This document shows positions 27,956 to 36,749 of a stretch of DNA of 64,000 nucleotides, piece after piece (position 1 is the stretch's first letter; each line of letters starts with the position of its first letter). The DNA is from Colwellia polaris (GTDB lineage: Bacteria; Pseudomonadota; Gammaproteobacteria; Enterobacterales; Alteromonadaceae), in contig NZ_NBOE01000008.1 in the NCBI RefSeq assembly GCF_002104515.1, positions 104,094-168,093 on the forward strand, read 5' to 3'. Under the pieces are notes generated by a model that was not told where the DNA came from, did no database searches, and worked only from the letters and a program-made list of their open reading frames with translations. A program made the translations under genes and the position numbers.

Positions 27956-29776
27956 TTACAAAAAAGACAATAACTCTTCATCTAACTGCATTAAGGTTTT
28001 AGGGTCTGCCATCATAGTTACAGCTAAAGACTTAGTTCGTGGTAATAAACGTTCAAAGTAAAACTCTGCCGTTTTAATTTTTGCACGGTAAAAATCTCTG
28101 TTTTCAACATCTGTAGCTAGTTTTTCGTAGGCAGATTGCGCCATTTGAGCCCAAAAATAACCCATAACGATATAACCTGAATACATTAAAAAGTCGACAG
28201 AAGCTGAACCAATAACATCGCGATCTTTTTTCGCTTTAAGTCCTAAACGAATAGTATATTGTTGCCATTTCGCAACCGTAGTACTTAACGGCCAAATAAA
28301 CTTGTTCATTTGACGTTTATGCGGGTTATTCGAGATCATACTTTGGTCTTTACAGAAAATAAGTACTTCTTTAGCAAAAGCATTTAAAGATTTACCACGT
28401 GTCATTAGTACTTTACGACCTAATAAATCAAGTGCTTGAATACCGGTAGTACCTTCATAAAGCGTTGAAATACGAGTATCACGAACGATTTGCTCCATAC
28501 CCCATTCTTTAATAAAACCGTGACCACCAAAAATTTGTAAACCGTGGTTAGCACTTTCTTGGCCAAGCTCCGTTAAAAATGCTTTTAAAATAGGGGTAAT
28601 AAAACCTAAACGATCATCCGCTTTTTTACGGTCTTCTTCAGATTTCGCGTTTTCTATTTCATCAACAAGCTTTGCTGTGTAATAGATCATCGCGCGTCCG
28701 CCTTCACTAATAGCCTTTTGGGTCATTAGCATTTTACGAACGTCTGGGTGAACAATAATTGAATCAGCTATTTTATCTGGTTGTTTAGTACCTGATAAAG
28801 AGCGCATAGACATACGTTCTTTCGCGTAAATCAATGAGTTTTGATAAGCTAATTCTGCTGCACAAACACCTTGTAGTGCTGTACCAACACGCGCTGTGTT
28901 CATAAAGGTAAACATACATTCTAAACCTTTATTTTCAGGGCCAATAAGTACACCTTTAGCATTATCAAAGTTCAGTACTGCTGTTGCAGAACCTTTAATA
29001 CCCATTTTGTGCTCAATTGAACCACAAGAAACATGATTGAATTCGCCAATATTACCTTGCTCATCTGTTTGCATTTTCGGCACGATAAATAGAGAAATAC
29101 CTTTAGTACCCTTTGGCGCACCAGGCAATCTAGCAAGTACAATATGAATAATATTGTCGGTTAAATCATGCTCACCGGCTGAGATAAATATTTTTGTACC
29201 TGTAAGGTTGTAAGTACCGTCACCATTAGGCTCTGCTTTAGTTTTTACCTGGCCTAAATCAGTACCACATTGTGGCTCAGTTAAACACATAGTACCGGTC
29301 CACGAACCTTCAATTAAACGCGTAAGGTATAATTCTTTTTGTTCAGCTGTACCATGAGTATGAATTGTATTCATTGCGCCGTGGCTTAATCCAGGGTACA
29401 TAGCCCAAGACCAGTTAGCCGTTCCCATCATTTCTGACATAACCATGCCAAGAGATGCAGGTAAACCTTGGCCACCATGCTCAACAGCATGAGGTAAACT
29501 AGGCCAACCACCTTCAACAAACTTTTGATAAGCTTCTTTAAAACCTTTAGGTGTTGTTACTTCACCATCGTTAAAGGCACAGCCTTCTTCATCACCACTT
29601 TGGTTAAGTGGCAATAATTCATTTTCACTAAATTTTGCACACTCTTCCATAATGGCATCAACCAAATCGGGTGTTGCTTCTTCAAATTCTGGATGCTTTT
29701 GGTAATGCTCATAATAATTAAATACATCTTCGAACAAAAATTTGATATCTGCAATTGGCGCTTTATAACTTAGCAT
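27956..29776 (-). CDS. Acyl-CoA dehydrogenase, 600-residue type
   Basis: An FAD-dependent acyl-CoA dehydrogenase of the larger soluble type (606 residues) with an extra N-terminal segment (MLSYKAPIADIKFLFEDVF) and a C-terminal extension, as in the DmdC-like and FadE5-like enzymes. Visible motifs are TMCLTEPQCGTDLGQVKTKA near 165, TGTKIFISAGEHDLT near 195, and STLYEGTTGIQALDLLGRK near 435 with the catalytic glutamate. The substrate may be a long-chain acyl-CoA or a special acid such as methylmercaptopropionyl-CoA. The start has an AGGAG box. A FadR-like site lies about 80 bp upstream and a terminator follows. Confidence 0.9.
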   Translation of the reverse strand: MLSYKAPIADIKFLFEDVFNYYEHYQKHPEFEEATPDLVDAIMEECAKFSENELLPLNQSGDEEGCAFNDGEVTTPKGFKEAYQKFVEGGWPSLPHAVEHGGQGLPASLGMVMSEMMGTANWSWAMYPGLSHGAMNTIHTHGTAEQKELYLTRLIEGSWTGTMCLTEPQCGTDLGQVKTKAEPNGDGTYNLTGTKIFISAGEHDLTDNIIHIVLARLPGAPKGTKGISLFIVPKMQTDEQGNIGEFNHVSCGSIEHKMGIKGSATAVLNFDNAKGVLIGPENKGLECMFTFMNTARVGTALQGVCAAELAYQNSLIYAKERMSMRSLSGTKQPDKIADSIIVHPDVRKMLMTQKAISEGGRAMIYYTAKLVDEIENAKSEEDRKKADDRLGFITPILKAFLTELGQESANHGLQIFGGHGFIKEWGMEQIVRDTRISTLYEGTTGIQALDLLGRKVLMTRGKSLNAFAKEVLIFCKDQSMISNNPHKRQMNKFIWPLSTTVAKWQQYTIRLGLKAKKDRDVIGSASVDFLMYSGYIVMGYFWAQMAQSAYEKLATDVENRDFYRAKIKTAEFYFERLLPRTKSLAVTMMADPKTLMQLDEELLSFL

Positions 29777-30154
29777 GGCTAACTCCTAACACTTGTAAAA
29801 ATAATTTTTTTGCATTTCTGCATAACTGTATCGAGTATACACAGATCCATCCACTGGTCCAACCACTATTTTTATTTTTACTTAAACAACGTAAGAAAAC
29901 AACCTATAAGCATTTAAAATCAGCTAGTTACATATAGCTAGCTGTGTGATATTGATAGCTGCTTTTATAATAAAACGATATATAAAGCGTTTAAATTAGC
30001 AATATGGTTTAGAAAAGTTTTGCTTATTAAGAAAAAATTGCGGTTTTATCAATATATATGGAAATTAACTAATCAGTGAATAGTCTATTTAGAATAGAAT
30101 GAATATGAAGCTAGTATTAAGTATTGAAAGTAGCTACCAAAGAGTATTAAGGAT
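29777..30154. other. Intergenic gap
   Basis: About 380 bp. The left part carries the control region of the acyl-CoA dehydrogenase gene with a FadR-like site; a short dyad (CAGCTAG / CTAGCTG near 29921-29944) lies further right. No gene is seen. Confidence 0.5.
29852..29868. promoter_or_regulatory. FadR-like operator upstream of acyl-CoA dehydrogenase
   Basis: CACTGGTCCAACCACTA matches the FadR core (CTGGTC-N-NACC), with one departure in the second half-site. It lies about 75 bp upstream of a beta-oxidation gene. Confidence 0.6.
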
Positions 30155-30574
30155 TTAGAGTGTTGACCGGGCCTGCTTTAATCCGATTAAGTGCACAAGA
30201 CCAATAATAAGACAGATACTTAAGCTCCAAATCCAGAATTCGGGTGTGCGCCCTAGCGGGGTATTCATAAAAAAATATCCTGCCACGCCACGGAATATAT
30301 AAATAGCAGTAATCAACATCAATATAACGCGAATAAAGGGTAATTTAATTATCGCACCTGCGGCTGAAAAAGCATATAACGACCAAGTCATCAAGACGAG
30401 CGTAATGCTTAAGGTTATTAAAGTCGGTTTAATGCTACCTTGCTCCGCCATTAATGCCATGTGTTCGCCAGCACCAAAAAGCCGATACCAACTAGCGCCG
30501 AAATATATACAACCTAAATGAAGAGCAGCAGCGATTAAGCTCATAGTGCCTGCAACAATAAGCATTACATTCAT
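30155..30574 (-). CDS. Small integral membrane protein
   Basis: A 139-residue protein with four hydrophobic helices (about 4-26, 50-70, 77-98 and 112-132) and the loop FGASWYRLFGAGEHMALMAEQGS between the first two. I recognise no named family with certainty; proteins of this size and layout are common inner-membrane proteins of unknown function. It has no clear operon partner: the next gene upstream on the same strand is about 100 bp away. Confidence 0.6.
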   Translation of the reverse strand: MNVMLIVAGTMSLIAAALHLGCIYFGASWYRLFGAGEHMALMAEQGSIKPTLITLSITLVLMTWSLYAFSAAGAIIKLPFIRVILMLITAIYIFRGVAGYFFMNTPLGRTPEFWIWSLSICLIIGLVHLIGLKQARSTL

Positions 30575-30671
30575 CTGTTTATACCTTTTAGTCCATTACT
30601 TAGAATGATATTTACTCATATGAAATACAGCCTTTATTGGTTTTTACGCAACTGCTAACTATCAGCGAAAG

Positions 30672-31199
30672 TTACTCTTCAATAAGCCAATCAAGATAAC
30701 ATTGCATAAAGAGTTGCCAAAAATGTTGGCAACCTGATACTTCAATCAGTTGTTGCTTTAATTGTTGCAATATAATTTCATCGGTTACAGTAGAGTCGTC
30801 AGGGAAAAACTGCGCTTGAGTTTGCTGACCATGATCAAATAAAAGCTGAATACAGGCTACATAAGCCTCTAAACTTTTGGCCACTTGCTCTACTTCCCAG
30901 CCATTCTCGGCTAAAAAACCTGTGTAAACAGGCAATAAGTCTTCGCGCGTATCAACAAAGTATGGGTCGCCTAATTCAGTATCTCGAGCAATAACTTGCC
31001 AAGCAGTTTGCCAACATCCAGCTTCTTCGCTAGCTAAATTATCTTCAGTTGTTGATTGCCCTAATTCGCTTACACCAAAACCCAGTTGCGCCTCATTCAA
31101 TTCATCAACAGTGGTTACATTATTAAAACCCTGTGGACCAAAAAACACTTCATGGTTTGTCAAAGTAGTTAATTTACTGATCAGTTCTTTATCTGTCAT
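30672..31199 (-). CDS. Acidic protein, possibly SMI1/KNR4 (SUKH)-like
   Basis: A 175-residue acidic soluble protein. The central segment WQVIARDTELGDPYFVDT, followed by LPVYTGFLAENGWEVEQVAKSL, resembles the SUKH (SMI1/KNR4) fold, whose bacterial members include immunity proteins of toxin systems as well as housekeeping proteins. No toxin gene is adjacent, so I infer no immunity role. Four cysteines occur but show no metal-binding spacing. Confidence 0.5.
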   Translation of the reverse strand: MTDKELISKLTTLTNHEVFFGPQGFNNVTTVDELNEAQLGFGVSELGQSTTEDNLASEEAGCWQTAWQVIARDTELGDPYFVDTREDLLPVYTGFLAENGWEVEQVAKSLEAYVACIQLLFDHGQQTQAQFFPDDSTVTDEIILQQLKQQLIEVSGCQHFWQLFMQCYLDWLIEE

Positions 31200-31551
31200 A
31201 TTTACCTAATAATTTTAAAAATAATTGATACATTGCGTTTGTTTTTTCGGGCTGTTTGAATAAATATTATTTCAACGCTTAATTTGCTAATGAGCATTAG
31301 CCAATACTTAGCATTATAAGTTGTGAAAGATTTAAATCAAAGACTGTCTAATAGAAAACGGCTAAATAATCCAAATTTTCAGAGCAGTGAGAGCCGCCAA
31401 ATAATCTAATAACATTCTGTAAAAAAAGGAAAAATGGTGGTTTGCCCTCACCTGAATATTCTAGTATATTGCTTTCAGGTCCTTCTTGGGCAGTTATATT
31501 CAAATACCAATATTGGCATTTGATCGGATTTCTAAAATATAAGGATATACC
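31200..31551. other. Intergenic region with two dyad elements
   Basis: About 350 bp. At 31450-31480 ACCTGAA and TTCAGGT form the arms of a hairpin, with GCCC/GGGC outside it. At 31501-31522 a 22-bp near-palindrome is present. Both lie upstream of the exported-protein gene that starts at 31552. Confidence 0.45.
31501..31522. promoter_or_regulatory. Near-perfect 22-bp palindrome
   Basis: The dyad has arms CAAATNCCAAT and ATTGGNATTTG. A TTGGCA / AATATA pair with 17-bp spacing begins inside it, so it may be an operator over the promoter of the gene at 31552. Confidence 0.45.
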
Positions 31552-32055
31552 TTGAGAAAATTAGCTTTACTCCTACCCTTCTTATCCCTCAATTGTTTTG
31601 CCGAAGATGGCATGCAAGATAACAATTATTCTGTTGGCCTTGGTATAGGAGCTATGTACGCCGGTTTAGGCACAAATTTTTCATTAGTGTCTAAAAACGA
31701 TTTAAAATATATTTCTGCTGGTTGTGTGGAGTATAACTCTAGCACTAAAGGTACTTGCGGTTTTGGTCTAGGCTGGATTAAAACCGACTTGTTTGACACT
31801 AACTCTAACAAGCATGGTTTTGGCCTTTATGTAAGCTTAACAGGTTCAGAGTCATACGTTAGCTACACATCGTCTTCAACCCGTGATGAATCTTTTAGAC
31901 ACGACAGTGATATATATGGCGCAGGTGTTAGTTATACCTATTTTATGAACGGTATAGATGAACCAGGTACCACTTTCGGCCTTTCTATTCATGCGACTAA
32001 TGCCGATTTCGAAGATAGCTATGGCGGATTTTTTCAAGTAGGTTATCAATTTTAA
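31552..32055 (+). CDS. Exported outer-membrane beta-barrel-like protein
   Basis: The 167-residue product begins with a short signal peptide (cleavage near CFAED) and continues with alternating hydrophobic/polar strands rich in Gly, Tyr and Ser. It ends in GGFFQVGYQF, whose terminal Phe is typical of outer-membrane beta-barrels. Two internal cysteines (SAGCVEYNSSTKGTCGFG) could form a disulfide. The start is a TTG with a good AAGGA box 6 nt upstream. No family assignment; a small OmpW/YadA-unrelated porin-like protein is possible. Confidence 0.6.
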   Translation: MRKLALLLPFLSLNCFAEDGMQDNNYSVGLGIGAMYAGLGTNFSLVSKNDLKYISAGCVEYNSSTKGTCGFGLGWIKTDLFDTNSNKHGFGLYVSLTGSESYVSYTSSSTRDESFRHDSDIYGAGVSYTYFMNGIDEPGTTFGLSIHATNADFEDSYGGFFQVGYQF

Positions 32056-32167
32056 CCTTTAGCAAACACTCAAAGAGAAACTGTGAAACTTGTCAGTTTC
32101 TCTTAATTATACTAAGTAAAGTTACTAATATTTACCCAAAACTAGATATAAACATTAAGGAATTTCC

Positions 32168-32644
32168 ATGCACCCAAATCGAAATGCAATAGCATTTGGT
32201 GGTTTAGCTTTTTTATTCGTTTTATTTGTTTTGGTTATTACAATTGCTTTGTGGGCATGGCCAAAATACAAAGTTTATAGTATGGAAATGCAGGGAAAAG
32301 CGTCTTTAAAAGAAGCGCAATGGAGCAAACAAATTTTAATTGAAGAAGCTAAAGCGCGTGAGCAAGCAGCACTTATGCAAGCCAAAGCAAGAGTTACTTT
32401 AGCGCAAGCAGAAGGTGAAGCCAAACTCGTTCGCGCTAAAGCAGAGGGAAAAGCTGATATTGAGCTTGCTAAAGCAGCGGCAGAGGCAAACAGAATAATC
32501 GGCGAATCATTAAAAAATAACGAGGCTTACCTTCGTTATATTTGGATTAAAGGTCTTCAAGAAGGTAATGGTGAACGTATTTATATTCCTACCGAAGCAG
32601 GTATGCCTATTTTAGAAGCTGGCAAGGCTAGTTCAACCCAATAA
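32168..32644 (+). CDS. Membrane-anchored coiled-coil protein resembling an SPFH tail
   Basis: One transmembrane helix (about residues 10-31) is followed by an alanine/lysine/glutamate-rich coiled coil (about 40-115) with the repeated AEGEAKLVRAKAEGKADIEL pattern typical of the helical part of SPFH/Band 7 proteins such as HflK or stomatins. The C-terminal segment YLRYIWIKGLQEGNGERIYIPTEAGMPI is also like these proteins. The SPFH domain itself is absent; at 158 residues this looks like a natural short form, not a broken gene, since the frame and start (AAGGA box) are intact. Confidence 0.65.
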   Translation: MHPNRNAIAFGGLAFLFVLFVLVITIALWAWPKYKVYSMEMQGKASLKEAQWSKQILIEEAKAREQAALMQAKARVTLAQAEGEAKLVRAKAEGKADIELAKAAAEANRIIGESLKNNEAYLRYIWIKGLQEGNGERIYIPTEAGMPILEAGKASSTQ

Positions 32645-32651
32645 AAGTACT

Positions 32652-32993
32652 TTATTTCTTTAAGCTGTATTTTAACCAAAGTTTATAATACACAGCATTG
32701 CAGGTTTGGTTATCATCCATTTTGCCATCTCTATCACAATCTGAGCCTGTTAAGCCTTTTACAACTTCTGGTCCAAATTCTGCTACATCACTTTGTTCAG
32801 CCGGCACTATAATAGTCACTTTTGGAGAGTGATCTATAAATTCAGCTACATTTTTATATGATGTAAATTCGGCTTCGCTTATTAGCTGAGAAATATCATT
32901 CGATGCCAAGGTATTATTCATCGTTAATAGTAATATTAACAACGCTAGACTTGTTGAAAATAGCATTTTATTTTTCATTTTCGTTTTATTCAT
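32652..32993 (-). CDS. Small exported protein of unknown function
   Basis: The predicted product (about 113 residues from the ATG at 32993) has a basic N-terminus, a strong hydrophobic signal (SLALLILLLTMNNTLA) and a mature part of about 80 residues. This contains the motif GSDCDRDGKMDDNQTCNAVYYKLWLKY, whose DRDGKMDDN resembles a calcium-binding loop. Several in-frame starts exist (GTG at 33011, ATG at 32993 and further in) and no ribosome binding site decides between them. It is convergent with the SPFH-tail gene. Confidence 0.5.
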   Translation of the reverse strand: MNKTKMKNKMLFSTSLALLILLLTMNNTLASNDISQLISEAEFTSYKNVAEFIDHSPKVTIIVPAEQSDVAEFGPEVVKGLTGSDCDRDGKMDDNQTCNAVYYKLWLKYSLKK

Positions 32994-33061
32994 TTTTGCC
33001 GTTTCTAGCACTTATTGAGCAGATAATATTAATATGAAATTTGAAAAATACCATAAATACT

Positions 33062-33952
33062 TTACCTAAACTCTTTCAGCCAAAGGGCGAGTTTTGGAAA
33101 ATGATCATTTACCGCCTGCGGGTGAGTTAAAATATTTATATGATCATAATTTACCTTATCGCCTGCTTTTTTTGACAGTACCGTGAATTTTGCATTGTGG
33201 TTATTACATTCATCGATAAAAAGTTTTACATCTTGTTGATGGCCTAAAGCATAATCGCTTACACCGGTTAAATGCCATGTTGGTGGCCAAGTAACATTTT
33301 GTGCCGCAGTGTGGTAGTTAAAGCCATCAACGAGATCATGCCATTTATTACCGGGAATAACCCAAGCAATACTTTCTTTTAGCGATTGTTTTGTTTCACT
33401 GTCCGAGCCAAAACGATATTTTTTCGCATCAAAATAACCGTTTTTCTTTGCAACTATTGGCGCGATATATCGCCACATAAAAGCCATTTTAAAATACGCT
33501 TCAAAAGTATTTGCAGTAACTACGCGTTTAGAGGCAAAGCAAGTTTTACTGTGCACTTTGTCAAGCCACTGAGGATAACGCGCTAAAAAACTACTCATTA
33601 ATACACCACCCCAAGAATGAGCAATTAAATGTATTTTTTGAGGATTAAGCTGCTGAATTTTTTTTAAAAATAATGGAATATCGCGCGTAATGGCTTCGAA
33701 TTGGCCAAAAACCGAATTAGCACTAATAGCAGGTTTACTTTTACCACGGCCCCGTAAATCTGCAACATAAACATCAAAGCCTTGTTCCGCTAGATAACAG
33801 GCTAAACCTTTACCTTTTTCAGTGTAAAAAATGAAACCGTTTTCTATTAAACCATGCAACATAAAGATTGGTACACCACCTTCGCGTTGCCATATATGCC
33901 GTAAGTGAAGTTGCTCATCACCTTCGGTAATAAAAATTGATTCTTGTTGCAT
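33062..33952 (-). CDS. Alpha/beta hydrolase
   Basis: A 296-residue alpha/beta-hydrolase. The nucleophile elbow is AHSWGG (Ser113), the oxyanion strand is MLHGLIENG near 31-39, and the acid and His are expected in the region ending VNYDHINILTHP (about 265-280). The DLRGRGKSK segment near 65 is typical of lipases, esterases and haloperoxidase-like enzymes. There is no signal peptide, so it is cytoplasmic. A very good FadR-like operator lies about 105 bp upstream, pointing to ester or acyl-lipid hydrolysis; the substrate is not known. Confidence 0.85.
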   Translation of the reverse strand: MQQESIFITEGDEQLHLRHIWQREGGVPIFMLHGLIENGFIFYTEKGKGLACYLAEQGFDVYVADLRGRGKSKPAISANSVFGQFEAITRDIPLFLKKIQQLNPQKIHLIAHSWGGVLMSSFLARYPQWLDKVHSKTCFASKRVVTANTFEAYFKMAFMWRYIAPIVAKKNGYFDAKKYRFGSDSETKQSLKESIAWVIPGNKWHDLVDGFNYHTAAQNVTWPPTWHLTGVSDYALGHQQDVKLFIDECNNHNAKFTVLSKKAGDKVNYDHINILTHPQAVNDHFPKLALWLKEFR

Positions 33953-34608
33953 TACAACTTACTCGATATGTTAATGAAGTATGTGTTATCTGGTTAGAAT
34001 GTATATATTGCGACAATACTAAACCTAGCTATGTCGTTATAATACAATCACTAAACTCATGGTCTGACCAGAGAGCTAGATTACTCATTTTTCAACTTAA
34101 GAACAAGCAAGATAAAGCAATTTCTTGCTCGAACCCCCTCCTTAACACACTAAATATGAGAACAAGATCTTTTGTATATTTTCAACGTTGTTGGAGTAAA
34201 ACGACGAACTATTTAATGATTAGAAAATTCAAGCCACAAAGTTTAGCCTATCACCTTATTGCTAAAGTTTTACTGCTTATTTGCCTTTGCTACAATTTCA
34301 ATTTAACCAATTTTGTAATTGAAGTTTTTTAGATAAGCGGTTCAGCTATTTGCTTAATAAAGTATTAAGCAAAACCAACACTAACCGTGAGTATTGAATA
34401 AGCAAATTGATTACAGCTAATACCTATGCTGTCTCAGTTATTGTAACTGATACTATAGAAGTTTTAGTTGATAAACCCTTCAGTTATTGTTTGATTTTAC
34501 ACCAGTTAAGTATTTATCCTCCAAATTACGTTTTTTCACTTGCGTTAGCCTTTTTTATACGTATCATGCCGCCCTTATTTTAAGTTTATATCGCTGGAAA
34601 CCTGTCAA
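33953..34608. other. Intergenic gap with FadR-like site and hairpin
   Basis: About 650 bp with no gene I accept. It holds a FadR-like site at 34056-34072 and a perfect 10-bp hairpin (TTGCTTAATA/TATTAAGCAA, 34350-34372) without a T-run. A 131-codon open frame here has non-coding composition. Confidence 0.5.
34056..34072. promoter_or_regulatory. FadR-like operator near the hydrolase gene
   Basis: CTCATGGTCTGACCAGA contains the uninterrupted core TGGTCTGACCA, among the best FadR matches in the window. The closest gene start is the alpha/beta hydrolase at 33952; the gene at 34609 is over 500 bp away. Confidence 0.6.
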
Positions 34609-35778
34609 ATGAGAAAATTACTTACCTCGCCTAACGCCATGCCCTTGAGTACAACTGAACAAATAATTTACCAAAATGCATTGACGTTTGTCGCAGATCT
34701 CAGTCTTAATTTAATGGCTGTGAAAGTAGATAATCATCCAGATAATTTTCTTGATTGGTGTCGAGAATTACACCGTATTTGTTTACATGATATAAACCGT
34801 GATTTACTTGAAACTAGCCAAGAAAAGCCTTTAAAAAAATTGCAAGAAGTCCTGTCAAATGGTGTTAGTGCATGCCAATTAAAAATGGCCCGTGTGATCC
34901 CTTGGCCATTATTCGCTAGCTTTATTCAAGAGCATAGCGGATTACAAGCATTACCTGAAAGACTGAAGTTAATTGACTATATAGTAAAACTACCCTCTAC
35001 AAAGTTGTCTGAAATGATAGAAGAAGACAGATTAGCTTTTGCGGGTAAACATACAGCGCAGCACGATATTAGTGTTTACGACTTTGACGTAGAATGGTTT
35101 GCAGGCACACGCGGCGCAAAAACTTTTCACCAGTTATTAGCATCTCACCCTGAAAAATTCGATACCGCGCTTGATTGTATTCCGCTTGAAGGCGAAGTTT
35201 CATCAGTACATTATCAAAACTTTGTTGAGGCCTATAAAGCTATTTTCGCTACCCATGCTAGCGATGTAAAAGCACCATTGAGCGCAGCAACAAGGTTACT
35301 TGCCATGCGACGCCCTGATCAATTTATTGCCTTAACGAGTGCTAAATTAGACATTCTTTCGCAAGGATTAGGTTTAGTTAAACTGAACAATCAAAGTTTC
35401 GACGATTACTGGTATGAAATGATCGCCAGCATTAGAAGTACACAATGGTGGCGCAGTGAAATGCCATCAGATGAAGAGGAAATCCGCCTTTGGAAAAACC
35501 GTGCTATTTTGATTGATTTATTTTTATTTGCCGATAAAACACTAGCAGAAAATTCAAACTTTATACGTATGCGTGACAAGCCTAAAAAGATTAAAATTGG
35601 TGTGGCTAAAGCGGTTAAACGCAGTAAAGAATCAGCAGAAGCTATTGTAGATAAAGCGTTTGAAGCTGATGATATTCCAGACTTCATTATTAACATGCGC
35701 AGTACTATCGTGAATAGTGTTAAAGATGGCAAAACAGTTGATCAAGCCATTACCTTAATGCGTAATATTTTTGGCTAA
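34609..35778 (+). CDS. Conserved-looking hypothetical protein, 389 residues
   Basis: I do not recognise this protein. It is soluble, mostly helical and has no signal peptide. Distinctive parts are FLDWCRELHRICLHDINRDL near residue 45, KMARVIPWPLFASFIQEHSG near 92, ATRLLAMRRPDQFIALTSAKLD near 225 and WWRSEMPSDEEEIRLWKNRA near 283. The C-terminus is basic (about 320-340, KPKKIKIGVAKAVKRSK), which might contact nucleic acid. The MRRPDQFI... segment recalls proteins that act on DNA ends or restriction-like systems, but this is only an impression. A terminator follows, and the gene is isolated. Confidence 0.6.
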   Translation: MRKLLTSPNAMPLSTTEQIIYQNALTFVADLSLNLMAVKVDNHPDNFLDWCRELHRICLHDINRDLLETSQEKPLKKLQEVLSNGVSACQLKMARVIPWPLFASFIQEHSGLQALPERLKLIDYIVKLPSTKLSEMIEEDRLAFAGKHTAQHDISVYDFDVEWFAGTRGAKTFHQLLASHPEKFDTALDCIPLEGEVSSVHYQNFVEAYKAIFATHASDVKAPLSAATRLLAMRRPDQFIALTSAKLDILSQGLGLVKLNNQSFDDYWYEMIASIRSTQWWRSEMPSDEEEIRLWKNRAILIDLFLFADKTLAENSNFIRMRDKPKKIKIGVAKAVKRSKESAEAIVDKAFEADDIPDFIINMRSTIVNSVKDGKTVDQAITLMRNIFG

Positions 35779-35809
35779 TTGATTTATTAACATTAGCCAA
35801 GCTCAAATT

Positions 35810-35836
35810 AAAAAGCCCAATTTTATTGGGCTTTTT
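35810..35836 (+). terminator. Intrinsic terminator
   Basis: AAAAAGCCCAA and TTGGGCTTTTT form a perfect stem with a 5-nt loop. It ends the 389-residue gene and, being symmetric, could also act on the convergent gene. Confidence 0.85.
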
Positions 35837-35885
35837 AATCGCTGAAATTAACCAGCTATATATAACACTACACATCTAACGGTAA

Positions 35886-36749
35886 TTAATTAGATTGATA
35901 TAGAGTCCACTTTAACCCAAGGCCAAATGAGTAGTTAAAGTCTTTTTTGAATAACGGACTTTCCTCATTACTTGCACCTTGATAAAAACCTACATTGCTG
36001 CTAAAAAATATAGAAATATTTTCACGAATTTCAAACCTATTAACCAGTGTTACTTCACTACCCAAATAGCCACCTTTAGCATTATAGTTTGGCCTTTCTA
36101 GAGTGCTATACACCTCATCAACTTGATAAAAGTACTGATGCATTTTCTTTGTGGCAAACGAAGATGAGAAAGTGAGTTTAAAAGAGTCGTTATCACCAAA
36201 AAGCTGCTTGCCTTGATATGACAACTCAGGCTGGAATATGTAGCCTCGATCATCAATACTTGAAAAATCAGTCGAAAAAGCCTGCCGAAGTTGAAATGTT
36301 AACCAAGTTTCACTTTGCTTAGTATTAGTTAACATAACACTGACTTCAGGGCCTATTTCAAAAATAAAGTCTAAATCAGGCATACCCTCTCTAACTTTCG
36401 CGTCATCCGAATTTGCAGCAAAAGCTGCTCCAAGTGACAAATCTACTTTAAAGCGAGGTTTATCAACCGCCATTGCTTTAATAACCCCACCCTCACCCAC
36501 TCTTAATCGTTCGCCTCTATATATAACAAAAGGCACAGGGAGGAACTTACTTTGATTTTCAGCCGCAGCTGGGTAAAGAGGTGTATTAAAGGCCGCGACA
36601 AAAGCACCGACTTCCCATTTTGGTTTGGCTGCGTTTGTATCTAATTCTGGTATCTCGCTCATGGCTTGAATAGTAAACGACAAAGTTAAATTTACAGCCG
36701 TGGTTACAGTCAAAATAATGAGTTTTAAATATCCGCTTATGTTTTGCAT
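35886..36749 (-). CDS. MipA/OmpV family outer-membrane protein
   Basis: A 287-residue exported protein (signal peptide to about IQA, residue 29) with the MipA/OmpV pattern. An N-terminal KWEVGAFVAAFNTPLYPAAAENQSK segment is followed by PVPFVIYRGERLRVGEGGV and about ten beta strands ending in SFGLGLKWTLYQSN. MipA is a murein-synthesis scaffold in E. coli, OmpV an outer-membrane protein of Vibrio; which role applies is unknown. It stands alone and is divergent from the acetyl-CoA hydrolase/GNAT gene. Confidence 0.85.
   Translation of the reverse strand: MQNISGYLKLIILTVTTAVNLTLSFTIQAMSEIPELDTNAAKPKWEVGAFVAAFNTPLYPAAAENQSKFLPVPFVIYRGERLRVGEGGVIKAMAVDKPRFKVDLSLGAAFAANSDDAKVREGMPDLDFIFEIGPEVSVMLTNTKQSETWLTFQLRQAFSTDFSSIDDRGYIFQPELSYQGKQLFGDNDSFKLTFSSSFATKKMHQYFYQVDEVYSTLERPNYNAKGGYLGSEVTLVNRFEIRENISIFFSSNVGFYQGASNEESPLFKKDFNYSFGLGLKWTLYQSN

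Noticed and set aside
30672..31199. Toxin-immunity role for the SUKH-like protein
   Set aside because: No polymorphic toxin, nuclease or secretion gene is adjacent, so the fold resemblance alone is not enough.
33937..34332. 131-codon plus-strand frame between the hydrolase and the 389-residue gene
   Set aside because: Its composition is not protein-like (many Cys, Leu, Asn), it overlaps the hydrolase start and the FadR-like site, and it has no ribosome binding site.
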